DNA of 64,000 bases from an uncultured Bacteroidota bacterium (lineage in GTDB: Bacteria > Bacteroidota > Bacteroidia > JABEUT01), in the NCBI GenBank assembly GCA_903863935.1, contig CAIPDV010000113.1:43333-107332 (forward strand). The letters are read 5' to 3'. A program made the position numbers and the translations under genes. The notes below the pieces were generated by a model. That model was given only the letters and a program-made list of their open reading frames with translations, was not told the origin of the DNA and made no database searches. Positions within the stretch are counted from its first letter, which is position 1; each line of letters starts with the position of its first letter. Shown here piece after piece: positions 20,850 through 29,687 of this stretch.

Positions 20850-21614
20850 TTAATACCAGCGTTTACCAACGTTGATACTTAAGTAGAGATTAATAAATAC
20901 CTGGTTGTTTTTGGTAAAAGCCATCATTGGAATTACATTCTTATATCCATCTACAACTATGCCTGCTTCAATTGCTTTGATACTTTTATTACGATTGGCA
21001 AAATCAAAGTTTAACCCACCCTTAGCGTATAATCCAGGATAGAAAGATAACTCGCCCATACCATCGAAAACAGATGCACGCCCGTAAATGTTAGTAGGAG
21101 TATCCTTGTAGGGATCATATTTTTCTGGAACCGGTAATTGGTCACCGGTTGGTCCGGTGGAATAAATCTCAAGATAAACAGGCTTCAAAACAGCCAATGA
21201 TACTCCTGCTGAATAAACTGCATCAATCTGAACACAACTCAAGTCATTTTTTCTCCATATCATCCTGGAAACACCTACTCCTAAACGTAAAGTACCCATT
21301 CCATTTAATTTGCCAAAATAATAAGGTGATGCTTCAGGCTGATTCGGATTTGAAATTTTATATTCCTGGGCATGGTGCATCGTAACAAACTCAGCTTCCC
21401 AGTAAATTTTTTTATAAATATCAAGTATTTTACCTTTTCTGAAGTAAAACCCCCATCCTTCCGTATGTATGGAAAGTCCACCAACTGCCTGATGGTTATA
21501 AAGCACTTTGGCATCATTAATAATAGCGTCTTCAATTACTTCCTGAGAAAAGACTCCGTTGCTAAATGATACAGTAATAAATAAGACGGATAATATTTTT
21601 ACAAATCGGGTCAT
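20850..21614 (-). CDS. Secreted barrel-like protein of unknown function
   Basis: I recognise this only as a Bacteroidota-type conserved hypothetical. It has a signal peptide ending near SNGVFSQ (residue 24) and then about 230 residues of alternating strands. Tyr/Trp-rich turns such as WEAEFVTMHHAQEYKISNP are visible, and the end YLSINVGKRWY has the terminal aromatic typical of outer-membrane barrels. The lipA start is 11 bases downstream, so this gene heads a two-gene unit although the functions do not obviously connect. Confidence 0.65.
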   Translation of the reverse strand: MTRFVKILSVLFITVSFSNGVFSQEVIEDAIINDAKVLYNHQAVGGLSIHTEGWGFYFRKGKILDIYKKIYWEAEFVTMHHAQEYKISNPNQPEASPYYFGKLNGMGTLRLGVGVSRMIWRKNDLSCVQIDAVYSAGVSLAVLKPVYLEIYSTGPTGDQLPVPEKYDPYKDTPTNIYGRASVFDGMGELSFYPGLYAKGGLNFDFANRNKSIKAIEAGIVVDGYKNVIPMMAFTKNNQVFINLYLSINVGKRWY

Positions 21615-21627
21615 TAATACTTTGTCC

Positions 21628-21649
21628 TATATTTGTAAGGGCAAATTTA
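21628..21649. promoter_or_regulatory. Two opposed, overlapping -7 elements
   Basis: On the plus strand TATATTTG (21628-21635) would drive the OsmC gene at 21659. On the minus strand TAAATTTG (21642-21649) would drive the gene starting at 21614. Each points across the other, so the predicted start sites overlap and the two promoters could not be occupied at once. Confidence 0.4.
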
Positions 21650-21658
21650 TACAAAATT

Positions 21659-22078
21659 ATGGCAGCTAACAGTATCACATCGAAAGTAATTTATACGGGC
21701 GGGTTAAGAACTACCGCCGAACACATCAAGTCAGGAGTTATAATCATTACAGATGCTCCTCCTGATAATCATGGTAAAGGGGAAGCTTTTTCGCCAACCG
21801 ATTTAATGGCAACATCGCTGGCCAATTGCATGCTTACAGTGATGGGCATTGCCTGCCAGAGCCGCAATATTAATATTGATGGTACCGTTGCAGAAGTTAC
21901 CAAAATAATGGCTGCAAATCCACGAAGGGTTGCAGAAATACAAATTGTACTTACGTTTCCTGCAATGGGATATACGGATGAACAAAAAAAACTGCTGGAA
22001 CTTACCGCCAGAACTTGCCCTGTTGCTGAAAGTCTTCATCCAAACCTCATACAGAACATTACTTTTGTGTTCAATTAA
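21659..22078 (+). CDS. OsmC family protein
   Basis: This is a 139-residue OsmC/Ohr superfamily protein. The family is a set of thiol-dependent peroxidases that reduce organic hydroperoxides; some branches have uncertain substrates. The two redox cysteines are present: Cys57 in SLANCMLTVMG and Cys120 in ARTCPVAESLHP. FSPTDLMATSLANC is a typical OsmC-like motif. The start is the ATG 24 bases after a -7 element. A second, different OsmC protein is encoded at 52208-52615. A DUF4197 gene follows 12 bases downstream. Confidence 0.9.
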   Translation: MAANSITSKVIYTGGLRTTAEHIKSGVIIITDAPPDNHGKGEAFSPTDLMATSLANCMLTVMGIACQSRNINIDGTVAEVTKIMAANPRRVAEIQIVLTFPAMGYTDEQKKLLELTARTCPVAESLHPNLIQNITFVFN

Positions 22079-22090
22079 TAACCCTTGTAT

Positions 22091-22846
22091 ATGAATTTAA
22101 AAACAGTTTTAGCTATTGGATGTTTAGTAACATCGGTATCTGCATTTGCACAGTTCGACCTTAAAAAAGTTGAAAACAGTGCATCTAAAGATATAAATGG
22201 AGTGTTAGGTAAAAAAGGTGGAAGTGATGCCCTAAGCAGTGATGATATAGTGAAAGGATTAAAGGACGCCTTATCTGTAGGTTCTAATAATGCCGGCTCA
22301 TCCGCATCAAAGGTTGATGGGTTTTATAAAAATCCTTCCATTCAAGTTCCGTTTCCACCGGATGCCGAAAAGGTAAAGAAAACAGCTACTGATTTGGGTA
22401 TGCAAAAGCAGGTTGAGGATTTTGTAATGAGCCTTAACCGCGCCGCCGAAAAAGCTGCCGTAAAATCAGCTCCAATATTTTTGAATGCCATCACTTCAAT
22501 GAGTATTGATGATGGAATGAAAATATTAAAAGGTGCTGATAATGCCGCTACGCAATACCTGCAGAGCAAAACAATGCAACAACTTCACGATGCCTTTATG
22601 CCTGTTGTGAAACAAGCTATCGATAGTGTTCAGGTTACAAAGTACTGGCAGCCATTGGCCGATGCCTATAACATGGTTCCCGGCGTAACTAAAGTTAATC
22701 CTGACCTGAATGAATTTGTAACACAAAAGGCGCTGGATGGTTTATTCTATCTGCTTGCAGCAGAAGAATTGAAGATCCGTAAGAATCCAATGGCACGTGT
22801 TGATGATATTCTTAAAAAGGTATTCGGAAGTTTAGATAAGAAATAG
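22091..22846 (+). CDS. DUF4197 family secreted protein
   Basis: The 251-residue product starts at the ATG at 22091 (a TTG two codons upstream is less likely) with a signal peptide ending AFAQ. The rest fits DUF4197 closely: DDIVKGLKDALSVGSNNA, VDGFYKNPSIQVPFP, SLNRAAEKAA, DGMKILKGADNAATQYLQ, FVTQKALDGLFYLLAAEE, ending DDILKKVFG. The family is periplasmic or outer-membrane associated and of unknown function. The gene follows the OsmC gene by 12 bases and is probably co-transcribed with it. Confidence 0.93.
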   Translation: MNLKTVLAIGCLVTSVSAFAQFDLKKVENSASKDINGVLGKKGGSDALSSDDIVKGLKDALSVGSNNAGSSASKVDGFYKNPSIQVPFPPDAEKVKKTATDLGMQKQVEDFVMSLNRAAEKAAVKSAPIFLNAITSMSIDDGMKILKGADNAATQYLQSKTMQQLHDAFMPVVKQAIDSVQVTKYWQPLADAYNMVPGVTKVNPDLNEFVTQKALDGLFYLLAAEELKIRKNPMARVDDILKKVFGSLDKK

Positions 22847-22851
22847 ATGGT

Positions 22852-23967
22852 TTATAAGTTCAGCAGCTTTTTGTACTGTTCGGTATAAACTTCTTTTCTG
22901 AAGAGTGATTCTCCAATATCCCGTATTCTTAGTTTTTCTTCGAAGGGTGGTCTTTGAATGGTTTCCCAGTTAATGTGGTCGAGGATGATTCCGCAGTTTT
23001 TTGCGACTACCATTTCGCTATAATCACCTACATTATTAGAAACAAGCGCAGTCAATCCAGCAGCCATATACTCAGCAAACCTGACAGGTGTACGTGTTAC
23101 ATTACTAATGGAATCTTCCTGGGCAAAAAATGCGTAATCAGCAGCACGTAGGTAATCCATAACACTTGAATACTCTACCCATTGCTGTATAACCCTGTCA
23201 GGGTATTTGTCCTTCAATGGTTTTTCGGCTCCCGGTTTGCTTAGCATTAGCAGTTTTATATTCTCGTTCCCCGATAAGGCATCACCTAAATATGTATATA
23301 AAAGTTTAATGCCATGCCATGCATATGTTGAACCGGAGGTGACAATCAGAATTTCATTTTCTTTTACTCCTAATTTTTCACGGAGTGTTTTAATTTTTTC
23401 TTTATCAATGGAGCTGTCTATTGCCGAATTTAAGGTGCAGGGAATTACAACGTAATTAGATGGTGTGCTACCTAAATAAGTATGCCAATAATCGACCAAT
23501 TTTTGGGATACAGCCAGTCTTCCATTCGCTTTATCAACTACTTCTTTTTCCGTCTCTTTTATGTAAGAAGAAATAAGTTGGGAATTATCTTGAAAGTACT
23601 CCAGCCATTCAGCAGCATAGGCCGCACGTCCATCGAAAGCGACCCAATTCACTTTTTTACAATACAAGGCAAGCCATGATGCAAAAACGCCTCTGGCAAT
23701 TATTGTCTGCTTCTTTTTTAAAAATAAAATACAATTTAAGGTTATCAGGTTTTTTTTCCAGTTGTTTATTCCCGGGAAGCTTGGCAGCACAATAGTATTG
23801 TGGTAATTCTTTTTGAATTCTTTGCGTGTATTAAAAAAATTGCGAACAGAAATAAGAGCAATAAGCGTGACCTTAATCTTGAATTCCTTTTCCAGAAAAC
23901 GGCACACATCAAAAGCCTGGCTCTTTAATACGCCTTCGGGTGCTTCGTTTATGGTTAAAAAATACAT
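22852..23967 (-). CDS. Glycosyltransferase, GT4-like (GT-B fold)
   Basis: This is a 371-residue putative sugar transferase. The C-terminal half reads as a nucleotide-sugar binding Rossmann domain: LIVTSGSTYAWHGIK at about residue 205, KLLMLSKPG, then RFAEYMAAGLTALVSNNVGDYSEMV, the usual position of the conserved Glu in GT4 enzymes. The N-terminal half is the acceptor domain and has no signal peptide. The acceptor is unknown. It ends the dedA-wbqC-GT unit (3 bases after wbqC), pointing to a cell-surface polysaccharide role. Confidence 0.82.
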   Translation of the reverse strand: MYFLTINEAPEGVLKSQAFDVCRFLEKEFKIKVTLIALISVRNFFNTRKEFKKNYHNTIVLPSFPGINNWKKNLITLNCILFLKKKQTIIARGVFASWLALYCKKVNWVAFDGRAAYAAEWLEYFQDNSQLISSYIKETEKEVVDKANGRLAVSQKLVDYWHTYLGSTPSNYVVIPCTLNSAIDSSIDKEKIKTLREKLGVKENEILIVTSGSTYAWHGIKLLYTYLGDALSGNENIKLLMLSKPGAEKPLKDKYPDRVIQQWVEYSSVMDYLRAADYAFFAQEDSISNVTRTPVRFAEYMAAGLTALVSNNVGDYSEMVVAKNCGIILDHINWETIQRPPFEEKLRIRDIGESLFRKEVYTEQYKKLLNL

Positions 23968-23970
23968 CAG

Positions 23971-24618
23971 TTATTTCAAATATTGGTTGGTATTATTTCC
24001 TTCACAAAATAATAAATCAATAATACTCAGGTTCGGAATAAACCCCTGTCGTTCCTCAAATACCTGGTGATAAGGATGTACATTCTTGGCATGTGCCGAT
24101 AATTCGGATGGCGAAGCGAGGTGCCTTTTATCGTTCATGTTTTCGTGGTTTTCCAAATACTCATTTGTAAATGAAACTTTAATTTTATTATTCAGGATTG
24201 TATTGATTATTTCAAAAATTTTAAGGTTCCAATCAACCAGAAATTCGGGTTTGAAATCTGAAAAGACCGGGGCAAAATGATGTTCGTAAAATTCAAAGTA
24301 AGGTGAACGCCTGTAGGCTGCCTCCATACTTCGCCAGTGAATGGTTCTCCAATGGTATTCATAGGAAATGCGAACGTCTTTTAAAGCTGTCCTAATGCCT
24401 CGGTGCAGAATTGGAACCGTTAATTTTAATACCCCGTTTGGACTGGCAATGATGCAACGGTTATAGTAATACTGCTTGTGGAAATGTTCATACAGGTCGA
24501 ATAGAACCTCCTCCTGGTTTAAAATTAACCGGAAATAATCGATAGGCGGAAAATAGGCCAACGGTAAGATTACCGCCTGATTTGTTTTAGCGTTTAATTC
24601 GGCTTCTGATAGCTCCAT
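23971..24618 (-). CDS. WbqC family protein
   Basis: This 215-residue protein matches the WbqC-like family: VILPLAYFPPIDYFRLI near the start, then CIIASPNGVLKLTVPI and HWRSMEAAYRRSPYFEFY. WbqC proteins occur in O-antigen and other polysaccharide loci, and often near lepB or parB in Bacteroidota; the biochemical role is not firmly known. The start codon lies inside the dedA gene (32-base overlap), and the glycosyltransferase gene begins 3 bases after its stop, so the three genes form one transcript. Confidence 0.88.
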   Translation of the reverse strand: MELSEAELNAKTNQAVILPLAYFPPIDYFRLILNQEEVLFDLYEHFHKQYYYNRCIIASPNGVLKLTVPILHRGIRTALKDVRISYEYHWRTIHWRSMEAAYRRSPYFEFYEHHFAPVFSDFKPEFLVDWNLKIFEIINTILNNKIKVSFTNEYLENHENMNDKRHLASPSELSAHAKNVHPYHQVFEERQGFIPNLSIIDLLFCEGNNTNQYLK

Positions 24619-25228
24619 AAATTGGAGGAATTAAAGAAACTATAATTATGCCGTATGTTATCTGCGTAAAATAGTTCTTTACAAAATCAGTATGGCCTAA
24701 AAGATATCCGGTCCATAGGAAACTATTTATCCAAAGGAGATTGCCCAAAATACTGAACACTACAAATCTTCTGTATGTCATACTTCCAACGCCGGCAACA
24801 AATGGTGCAAATGTTCTGATGATGGGTATGAACCTGGCAATGATAATGGTTCTTCCACCGTGCTTTTCGTAAAATGCATGGGTTTTTTCAAGGTAGTCTT
24901 TGCGTATAAATTTCAAATTGAGTTTAAAGATCTTAGGTCCGATAAAATTACCTATAAAATAGTTTGAATTATCTCCGGCAAAAGCCGCAATGAAAAGCAG
25001 AATCAATAACACATAAATATTTAAAACCCCAAGTCCGCTTGCAACAACGCCAGCCGCAAATAAAAGTGAATCACCCGGAAGAAATGGCGTTACAACAAGA
25101 CCTGTTTCACAAAAGATAATAAGGCAAAGTATAACGTAAGTGCTCTTCTGATATGCATCTACTATATATTGGAGAGAATCCCGGTCGTGCGGAATAAGGT
25201 GGATAAAATGCTTTATTTCTTCAATCAT
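24587..25228 (-). CDS. DedA family membrane protein
   Basis: This is a 213-residue inner-membrane protein of the DedA/VTT superfamily, members of which act as lipid scramblases or flippases for undecaprenyl phosphate and phosphatidylethanolamine. Conserved features include PFLPGDSLLFAAG, AGDNSNYFIGNFIG and RFIPIIRTFAPFVAGVGSM, the last with the functional Arg residues. About five membrane segments are visible. Undecaprenyl phosphate recycling would fit the polysaccharide genes it is coupled to. A -7 element lies upstream at 25249. Confidence 0.93.
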   Translation of the reverse strand: MIEEIKHFIHLIPHDRDSLQYIVDAYQKSTYVILCLIIFCETGLVVTPFLPGDSLLFAAGVVASGLGVLNIYVLLILLFIAAFAGDNSNYFIGNFIGPKIFKLNLKFIRKDYLEKTHAFYEKHGGRTIIIARFIPIIRTFAPFVAGVGSMTYRRFVVFSILGNLLWINSFLWTGYLLGHTDFVKNYFTQITYGIIIVSLIPPIYGAIRSRIKR

Positions 25229-25248
25229 GGTTTTGTATTATGTGGAGC

Positions 25249-25256
25249 CAAAGGTA
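25249..25256 (-). promoter_or_regulatory. -7 element of dedA-wbqC-GT unit
   Basis: The minus strand reads TACCTTTG, an exact TAnnTTTG match 20 bases upstream of the dedA ATG. Confidence 0.45.
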
Positions 25257-25276
25257 ATTGAAAAGTTGAATTTAGG

Positions 25277-27283
25277 TTAGTTTAATCCCTTATCAGGATA
25301 TTGATTTTGCAGAAGGACTCCTTTGTCTTTAAGCACCCTGAGCCGATTAAGGTAATCTTTATAAAGGTCATCTTGTTTGAATTCTTTTGCAATGGTAACA
25401 AGCCGTTCAAGGGTCATCTGCGCTTCATTAAACGATGATTCTCTGTAAGAATCATCCTTATTGGGGTTGCTGAATTTTATGGCTTTATCTTCATATACTT
25501 TAAACAGTTTTTTGGAAATAATATTGGCCTTTTCAAGTGCTCCTGCATAATAGTAGTCATCCATAATTCCATATTCTTCAGCATCATATGGACAGGTGGT
25601 TTCCGGAATTGAATCCGTGCAAAGATCAAGGACTTTTATGGCAGAATCTTTTTTGTTTTCTGCAATCAAAGCTTTTGCAAGGTAATAAGCAATTGTTCTG
25701 TAGTTCTCTGCCATGTAAGTTTTTCCCTTGTTTAGTGGAATCCCGGAGCCCATATTGCCCCACTGGAATTTATGCATAAATGTATTGTACAACTTAGGGG
25801 TTGAAATAGCGGCATTCTCGAAGGATTGTTTAGAAGAATTCAATGGCACTAGTTCATACACAAGTCCCTGCATTCTTAAGTAATTGTCAAGCCCGCACAA
25901 GTCCGTACTGCTTCCATTAAGGCAGAAGCAAATAGGCCTTTTCCAATCATTCGTTAATAGGGCATTCAGAATGATCAATTTATCCTTAAATAGATAGCTT
26001 GTTTGCATTTTCCATTCAATTTCGGTAGCAATATTTTTCATCTCAGTTTGTGACAATATTTTGCTGGCTAATACATTCTTGTTGTTTACAGTAAATTTAA
26101 ATTTCTTGCTCGGTAAATAGTTGAATTTTTCACTACCACTGCCAATGTCAATTTTTTTTGATGGGTCTTCACTTAACATAAAATCCATCGCATCTTTTAA
26201 ATCAAGATAGTGCTCGGTTCCATCTAAATGGTCTGCATAGGTATCATTGAACAATATAAGGTCTCTTGTTCCATCTTTATATTGTTCAGGTGTAAGGGAA
26301 AGAGCAAGGGGATCATTATTCATAAATGGTGTCCGCATTCGGTCAATGTATCTGCTGGTTTGAAGAAGCGATGAGTTTACTATTAGAACATCGGTCCGGA
26401 ATTTATACCTGGCCTGCACATAAAGCAATGGGTATGTATCATTGTCACCAAAGGTGATGAGTATGGCGTTTGAATCACAAGATGTGAGATAATTCTTTGC
26501 GAGTGAAACCATAAAATAATCGTAGATATTATCCTGGAGTTCTTTATTGGCTTCCATTTGATTTTGATAGAGCATCATATCCAAATAAGCAACCATATAT
26601 TCATCGGCTAGTTTAGTGCCAATATCTCCTATCATAGTTTCATATTTCGGATTTAATTTCTGAACTTCCTTATATGTTTCAATAGATAATTGGTGGTACT
26701 TATTATATTTTTCGAGTTGTTCTTGTGTAAGGCAGTTCGGGCCATCTTTTAGGTTAAACCGGTAGCGTTTATCCGAATATCCTGAATTATCATTTAACAG
26801 ATTATCGGCAAAATAGGAGTAAGATCTTCCCAGTGCATAAAGGATTGAATCAGGAAGATTTTTCCGGTCTCTGTAATCTTCTATCACATCCCAATCCCAG
26901 CCTTTATAATTGTAATAGGGAAATAAGTTGAAACTTTCTGTTTTCGTCTCCCGCCAAAACCTGTCAATGTGTTCTTTATTTTCGTGCGGACTTGAAGCGT
27001 GATTAAAATTTAGTATACGGTAAGTTTTACTTTTCCTCGACCAGAATAATTCGTCCCGTAGAACCGTGTCAACCGTATTTTGCTTGAAGATAACTACATG
27101 CCATCCGTCAGGCTTTTTCTGAAATTGAAGTTGCGATATATCTCCAAGGCTTCTAACTGAATAGGTCTGAAAAAACAAAGTGTAAACGGTTTTATAGTTG
27201 GGGTATATAAGATATCCGGGTTCCCGGTTACACCCGATAAAAAAATAAACCAAAAGCAAACTTAAAACAGTTGTTTTTCTCAT
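25277..27283 (-). CDS. Large lipoprotein resembling the soluble domain of DUF2723 proteins
   Basis: The ATG at 27283 gives a lipoprotein signal (MRKTTVLSLLLVYFFIGC, Cys18) and 668 residues. The centre contains NAILITFGDNDTYPLLYVQ and FRTDVLIVNSSLLQTSRYID (residues about 275-320). This pattern resembles the C-terminal extramembrane part of Bacteroidota DUF2723 (putative protein O-mannosyltransferase-like) proteins. Here the multi-pass membrane part is absent and a lipid anchor replaces it. The C-terminal 200 residues look helical and TPR-like. Function is unknown. If the resemblance holds, it might be an accessory of a glycosylation enzyme encoded elsewhere. Confidence 0.65.
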   Translation of the reverse strand: MRKTTVLSLLLVYFFIGCNREPGYLIYPNYKTVYTLFFQTYSVRSLGDISQLQFQKKPDGWHVVIFKQNTVDTVLRDELFWSRKSKTYRILNFNHASSPHENKEHIDRFWRETKTESFNLFPYYNYKGWDWDVIEDYRDRKNLPDSILYALGRSYSYFADNLLNDNSGYSDKRYRFNLKDGPNCLTQEQLEKYNKYHQLSIETYKEVQKLNPKYETMIGDIGTKLADEYMVAYLDMMLYQNQMEANKELQDNIYDYFMVSLAKNYLTSCDSNAILITFGDNDTYPLLYVQARYKFRTDVLIVNSSLLQTSRYIDRMRTPFMNNDPLALSLTPEQYKDGTRDLILFNDTYADHLDGTEHYLDLKDAMDFMLSEDPSKKIDIGSGSEKFNYLPSKKFKFTVNNKNVLASKILSQTEMKNIATEIEWKMQTSYLFKDKLIILNALLTNDWKRPICFCLNGSSTDLCGLDNYLRMQGLVYELVPLNSSKQSFENAAISTPKLYNTFMHKFQWGNMGSGIPLNKGKTYMAENYRTIAYYLAKALIAENKKDSAIKVLDLCTDSIPETTCPYDAEEYGIMDDYYYAGALEKANIISKKLFKVYEDKAIKFSNPNKDDSYRESSFNEAQMTLERLVTIAKEFKQDDLYKDYLNRLRVLKDKGVLLQNQYPDKGLN

Positions 27284-27326
27284 TAAAATATTTATTTTAG
27301 CAGAACTCAATTATGATAAATTTTTA

Positions 27327-27334
27327 CAAATGTA
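27327..27334 (-). promoter_or_regulatory. -7 element of the DUF2723-like lipoprotein gene
   Basis: The minus strand reads TACATTTG, an exact TAnnTTTG match 43 bases upstream of the ATG at 27283. Confidence 0.45.
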
Positions 27335-27378
27335 TTTTAATTATTAAGTAGTTTTACCAGTCAATTAAATAAACAAAA

Positions 27379-27783
27379 ATGAAATTTCTCTATATACTTT
27401 CAGCTTTAATGTTAATGGCAATTCAGGGTAATAGCCAAAAAGTGTCCGACCCCTGCCAGAAGTTGGATACAAACTCAATAAAGAGACTTATTATCGGAAC
27501 TTGGGTTGAGGCAGCCGATACCTCGCATTATCTTATATTTACAGAGGATTCGCTTACAGAAAGAATAATGATTAAAGAAGGAGCAGTGCAGAAAGTAAAT
27601 CTGTCTTACTGGAGTTATAAGTTTACCGATAATATATTTTCCAGCGAAACGGTAACATGCTATTCCCTTTATGAATACAAAGAAGGGTATTCACACCATA
27701 CAGATTTCCCCATTAATGGACTCGATGAGAAGTTTTTAATGTTAGGCGCAAACGGTAAATTTCTTTATAAGAGGAAAAATTGA
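27379..27783 (+). CDS. Small secreted protein, lipocalin-like
   Basis: The product is 134 residues with a signal peptide ending IQGNSQ. LIIGTWVEAADTSHYLIFTEDSLTERI suggests a small lipocalin-like or DUF-type beta-barrel, in which GTW is a common N-terminal motif. No family is firmly recognised. Its stop is 5 bases before the ATG of the next lipoprotein gene, so they form a two-gene unit. The minus-strand protein at 28290 has a similar opening (ILIGEWRNLDDSALTVKI) and may share the fold. Confidence 0.6.
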   Translation: MKFLYILSALMLMAIQGNSQKVSDPCQKLDTNSIKRLIIGTWVEAADTSHYLIFTEDSLTERIMIKEGAVQKVNLSYWSYKFTDNIFSSETVTCYSLYEYKEGYSHHTDFPINGLDEKFLMLGANGKFLYKRKN

Positions 27784-27788
27784 CAAAA

Positions 27789-28289
27789 ATGTTTAAGTAT
27801 ATTCCCCTGATAGCTTTACTATATTTTTTTGCCGGATGTAATTCTGCTGGCAAACAAGTTGAGGTTGATAACGCTAAAATGGATAGTCTTAAAGCTGAAT
27901 TACTAAGAGTGGATAATGGTTGGAGTCAGCTTTCACAGAAAAAGGGTTACTATCATACTCGGGTAGATTATGCTGCCGACAGTTCCATTGAGTTTGAAGA
28001 ACATGTAATGCCAATTATTGGCAAGGCTGCTTTTATCGACTATTCGGCAAAACATCCTGACTCAAATTTTTGCCTTGGTTGGAAACCATTAAGGGCAGAA
28101 GTAGCAGCTTCTGGTGACCTGGGTTATACCTTTGGGGCCTTTGCCTATTATACGAAAACACTCTTTGGGAAAGATACAATCTTTTATGGTAACTATGTTA
28201 CTGTTTGGCGCAGACAACCGGATGGCAAATGGAAGTTTGTTGTTGACGGAGGTACGGATACCCCAGCCAGGGTCGAGTCATTAAAATAG
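27789..28289 (+). CDS. Lipoprotein with SnoaL/DUF4440-like domain
   Basis: The ATG at 27789 is preferred to a TTG at 27780. It gives 166 residues with lipobox YFFAGC. The mature part has the NTF2/SnoaL-like layout: an N-terminal helix (DSLKAELLRVDNGWSQLSQKKG), a strand pair ending VMPIIGKAAFIDY, then GDLGYTFGAFAYYT and GNYVTVWRRQPDGKWKFVVDGGTDTP. The last motif is very typical of DUF4440 proteins. The catalytic or binding role is unknown. The gene is convergent with and abuts the next minus-strand gene. Confidence 0.75.
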   Translation: MFKYIPLIALLYFFAGCNSAGKQVEVDNAKMDSLKAELLRVDNGWSQLSQKKGYYHTRVDYAADSSIEFEEHVMPIIGKAAFIDYSAKHPDSNFCLGWKPLRAEVAASGDLGYTFGAFAYYTKTLFGKDTIFYGNYVTVWRRQPDGKWKFVVDGGTDTPARVESLK

Positions 28290-28676
28290 CTATTTCGCTA
28301 TTCTTTTAAGAACCAGTAGATCATCTGCAAATGTTATTGTTACCTGGTCTTTGGATATGGACTGTATAGATCCGCAAAGTGTTTCACCATCATCAGTATC
28401 TTTTTCGTTTACATAATAGCCTGTCTGGCTTTTGGCGGTTGATTTACCATGACATCCATTGCGATTGATATGATAGATAAACATATCCGCCTCTGCATAA
28501 ACGCCATTGGTTGACTGGATAATAGAATCCCGGGTAATTTTTACGGTTAAAGCTGAATCATCCAGGTTGCGCCATTCACCAATCAATATTGATTTTAACT
28601 TGGTTTCGTTGATATTCTGCCCAAAACAAGCTGTGGTTATCATCAAAAGGAAAATGGAGTAAATAATTTTTTTCAT
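28290..28676 (-). CDS. Small secreted protein
   Basis: A 128-residue product with a signal peptide ending TACFGQ. The first mature segment (LIGEWRNLDDSALTVKITRDSII) resembles that of the protein encoded at 27379 (IIGTWVEAADTSHYLIFTEDSL), suggesting a small lipocalin-like beta-barrel family. Two Cys at about residues 74 and 99 could form a disulfide. No assignment beyond this is possible. Confidence 0.55.
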   Translation of the reverse strand: MKKIIYSIFLLMITTACFGQNINETKLKSILIGEWRNLDDSALTVKITRDSIIQSTNGVYAEADMFIYHINRNGCHGKSTAKSQTGYYVNEKDTDDGETLCGSIQSISKDQVTITFADDLLVLKRIAK

Positions 28677-28989
28677 GACGGTTATCTTAATTTGTGATGG
28701 TTTAGCGTGTTGGTAACTAGTTGTTTATTGAGTTATTTTATCAGGTGTATCAGGAAAATCAATTGGTGGGTAGTTACAGTAGTTTCAAATAGGCTGTTAA
28801 TACTCAGTTTTATGTTGGTGATTATCTAAATTTGCCTTACTAACGAGGCCTGCAAAGGATTTGTTACAAAAAAGTTTTCTGAACAGCCTGAAATTGTTGA
28901 AAAATAATGATAAATAAAAGGCTTGTGATATAGGTGAGGGGCTTAAATTCGCCCAGTTAATAGCAGACCCGTTTTTAGGCTGATCAATT
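28677..28989. other. Intergenic region before the metallo-hydrolase gene
   Basis: These 313 bases separate two divergently transcribed genes. There is a weak plus-strand promoter candidate near its end (TTG, 18 bases, then TAAATTCG, about 45 bases before the ATG at 28990). I see no ORF, terminator or repeat. Confidence 0.4.
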
Positions 28990-29670
28990 ATGAAGGTAAC
29001 ATACTACGGACATTCCAGTTTTGGAGTCGAAATTAAAGGGAAACACCTTGTGTTCGACCCTTTCATTTCTTTTAATCCGCTTGCATCCAAGGTCAAAGTT
29101 AATGAAATTAAGGCTGATTACATGCTTCTTTCTCATGCCCATCAAGACCACGTAGCCGATGCCTTTGATATTGCTAAAAGAACAGGTGCTCAGCTTATCT
29201 CAAATTTTGAGATATGCATGTATTTTGCAAAAAAAGGGATCAAAAATTTCCGCCCGATGAATACCGGCGGGGATTTTGCAACACCTGAATTTACAGTTAA
29301 AAGTGTAAATGCAGTTCATTCCAGTAGTTTTGATGATGGTACTTATGGTGGAAGTGCGGGCGGATTTGTGCTGACTGCGGACGAAGTTAGTTTTTACTAT
29401 GCCGGAGATACAGCCCTTACGTATGATATGAAATTGATAGGCGAGGAGCACAGGCTTTCATTTGCGTTTTTGCCCATTGGCGATAACTTTACCATGGGCT
29501 ATGAAGATGCCATAAAGGCTTGTGAGCTTATTAAATGCAATAGCATTATCGGAATGCATTATAATACCTTTGACCTTATAAAAATAGATACTGCAATAGT
29601 TACCGCAGATTTTGGAAAAGCGGGGAAGAAATTAACGTTAATGGAAATAGGTGAAACAAAAGAATTCTAG
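28990..29670 (+). CDS. UPF0173-type metal-dependent hydrolase
   Basis: This is a 226-residue metallo-beta-lactamase-fold hydrolase. The metal-binding motif HAHQDH is at 49-54. Further ligand positions are seen in YAGDTAL and GMHYNTF, and MKVTYYGHSSFGVEIKG is the usual UPF0173 start. The substrate is unknown. It opens the parA-parB-DUF5683 unit, with its stop 17 bases before the parA ATG. Confidence 0.9.
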   Translation: MKVTYYGHSSFGVEIKGKHLVFDPFISFNPLASKVKVNEIKADYMLLSHAHQDHVADAFDIAKRTGAQLISNFEICMYFAKKGIKNFRPMNTGGDFATPEFTVKSVNAVHSSSFDDGTYGGSAGGFVLTADEVSFYYAGDTALTYDMKLIGEEHRLSFAFLPIGDNFTMGYEDAIKACELIKCNSIIGMHYNTFDLIKIDTAIVTADFGKAGKKLTLMEIGETKEF

Positions 29671-29687
29671 AAAAACAAAATAAAAAT

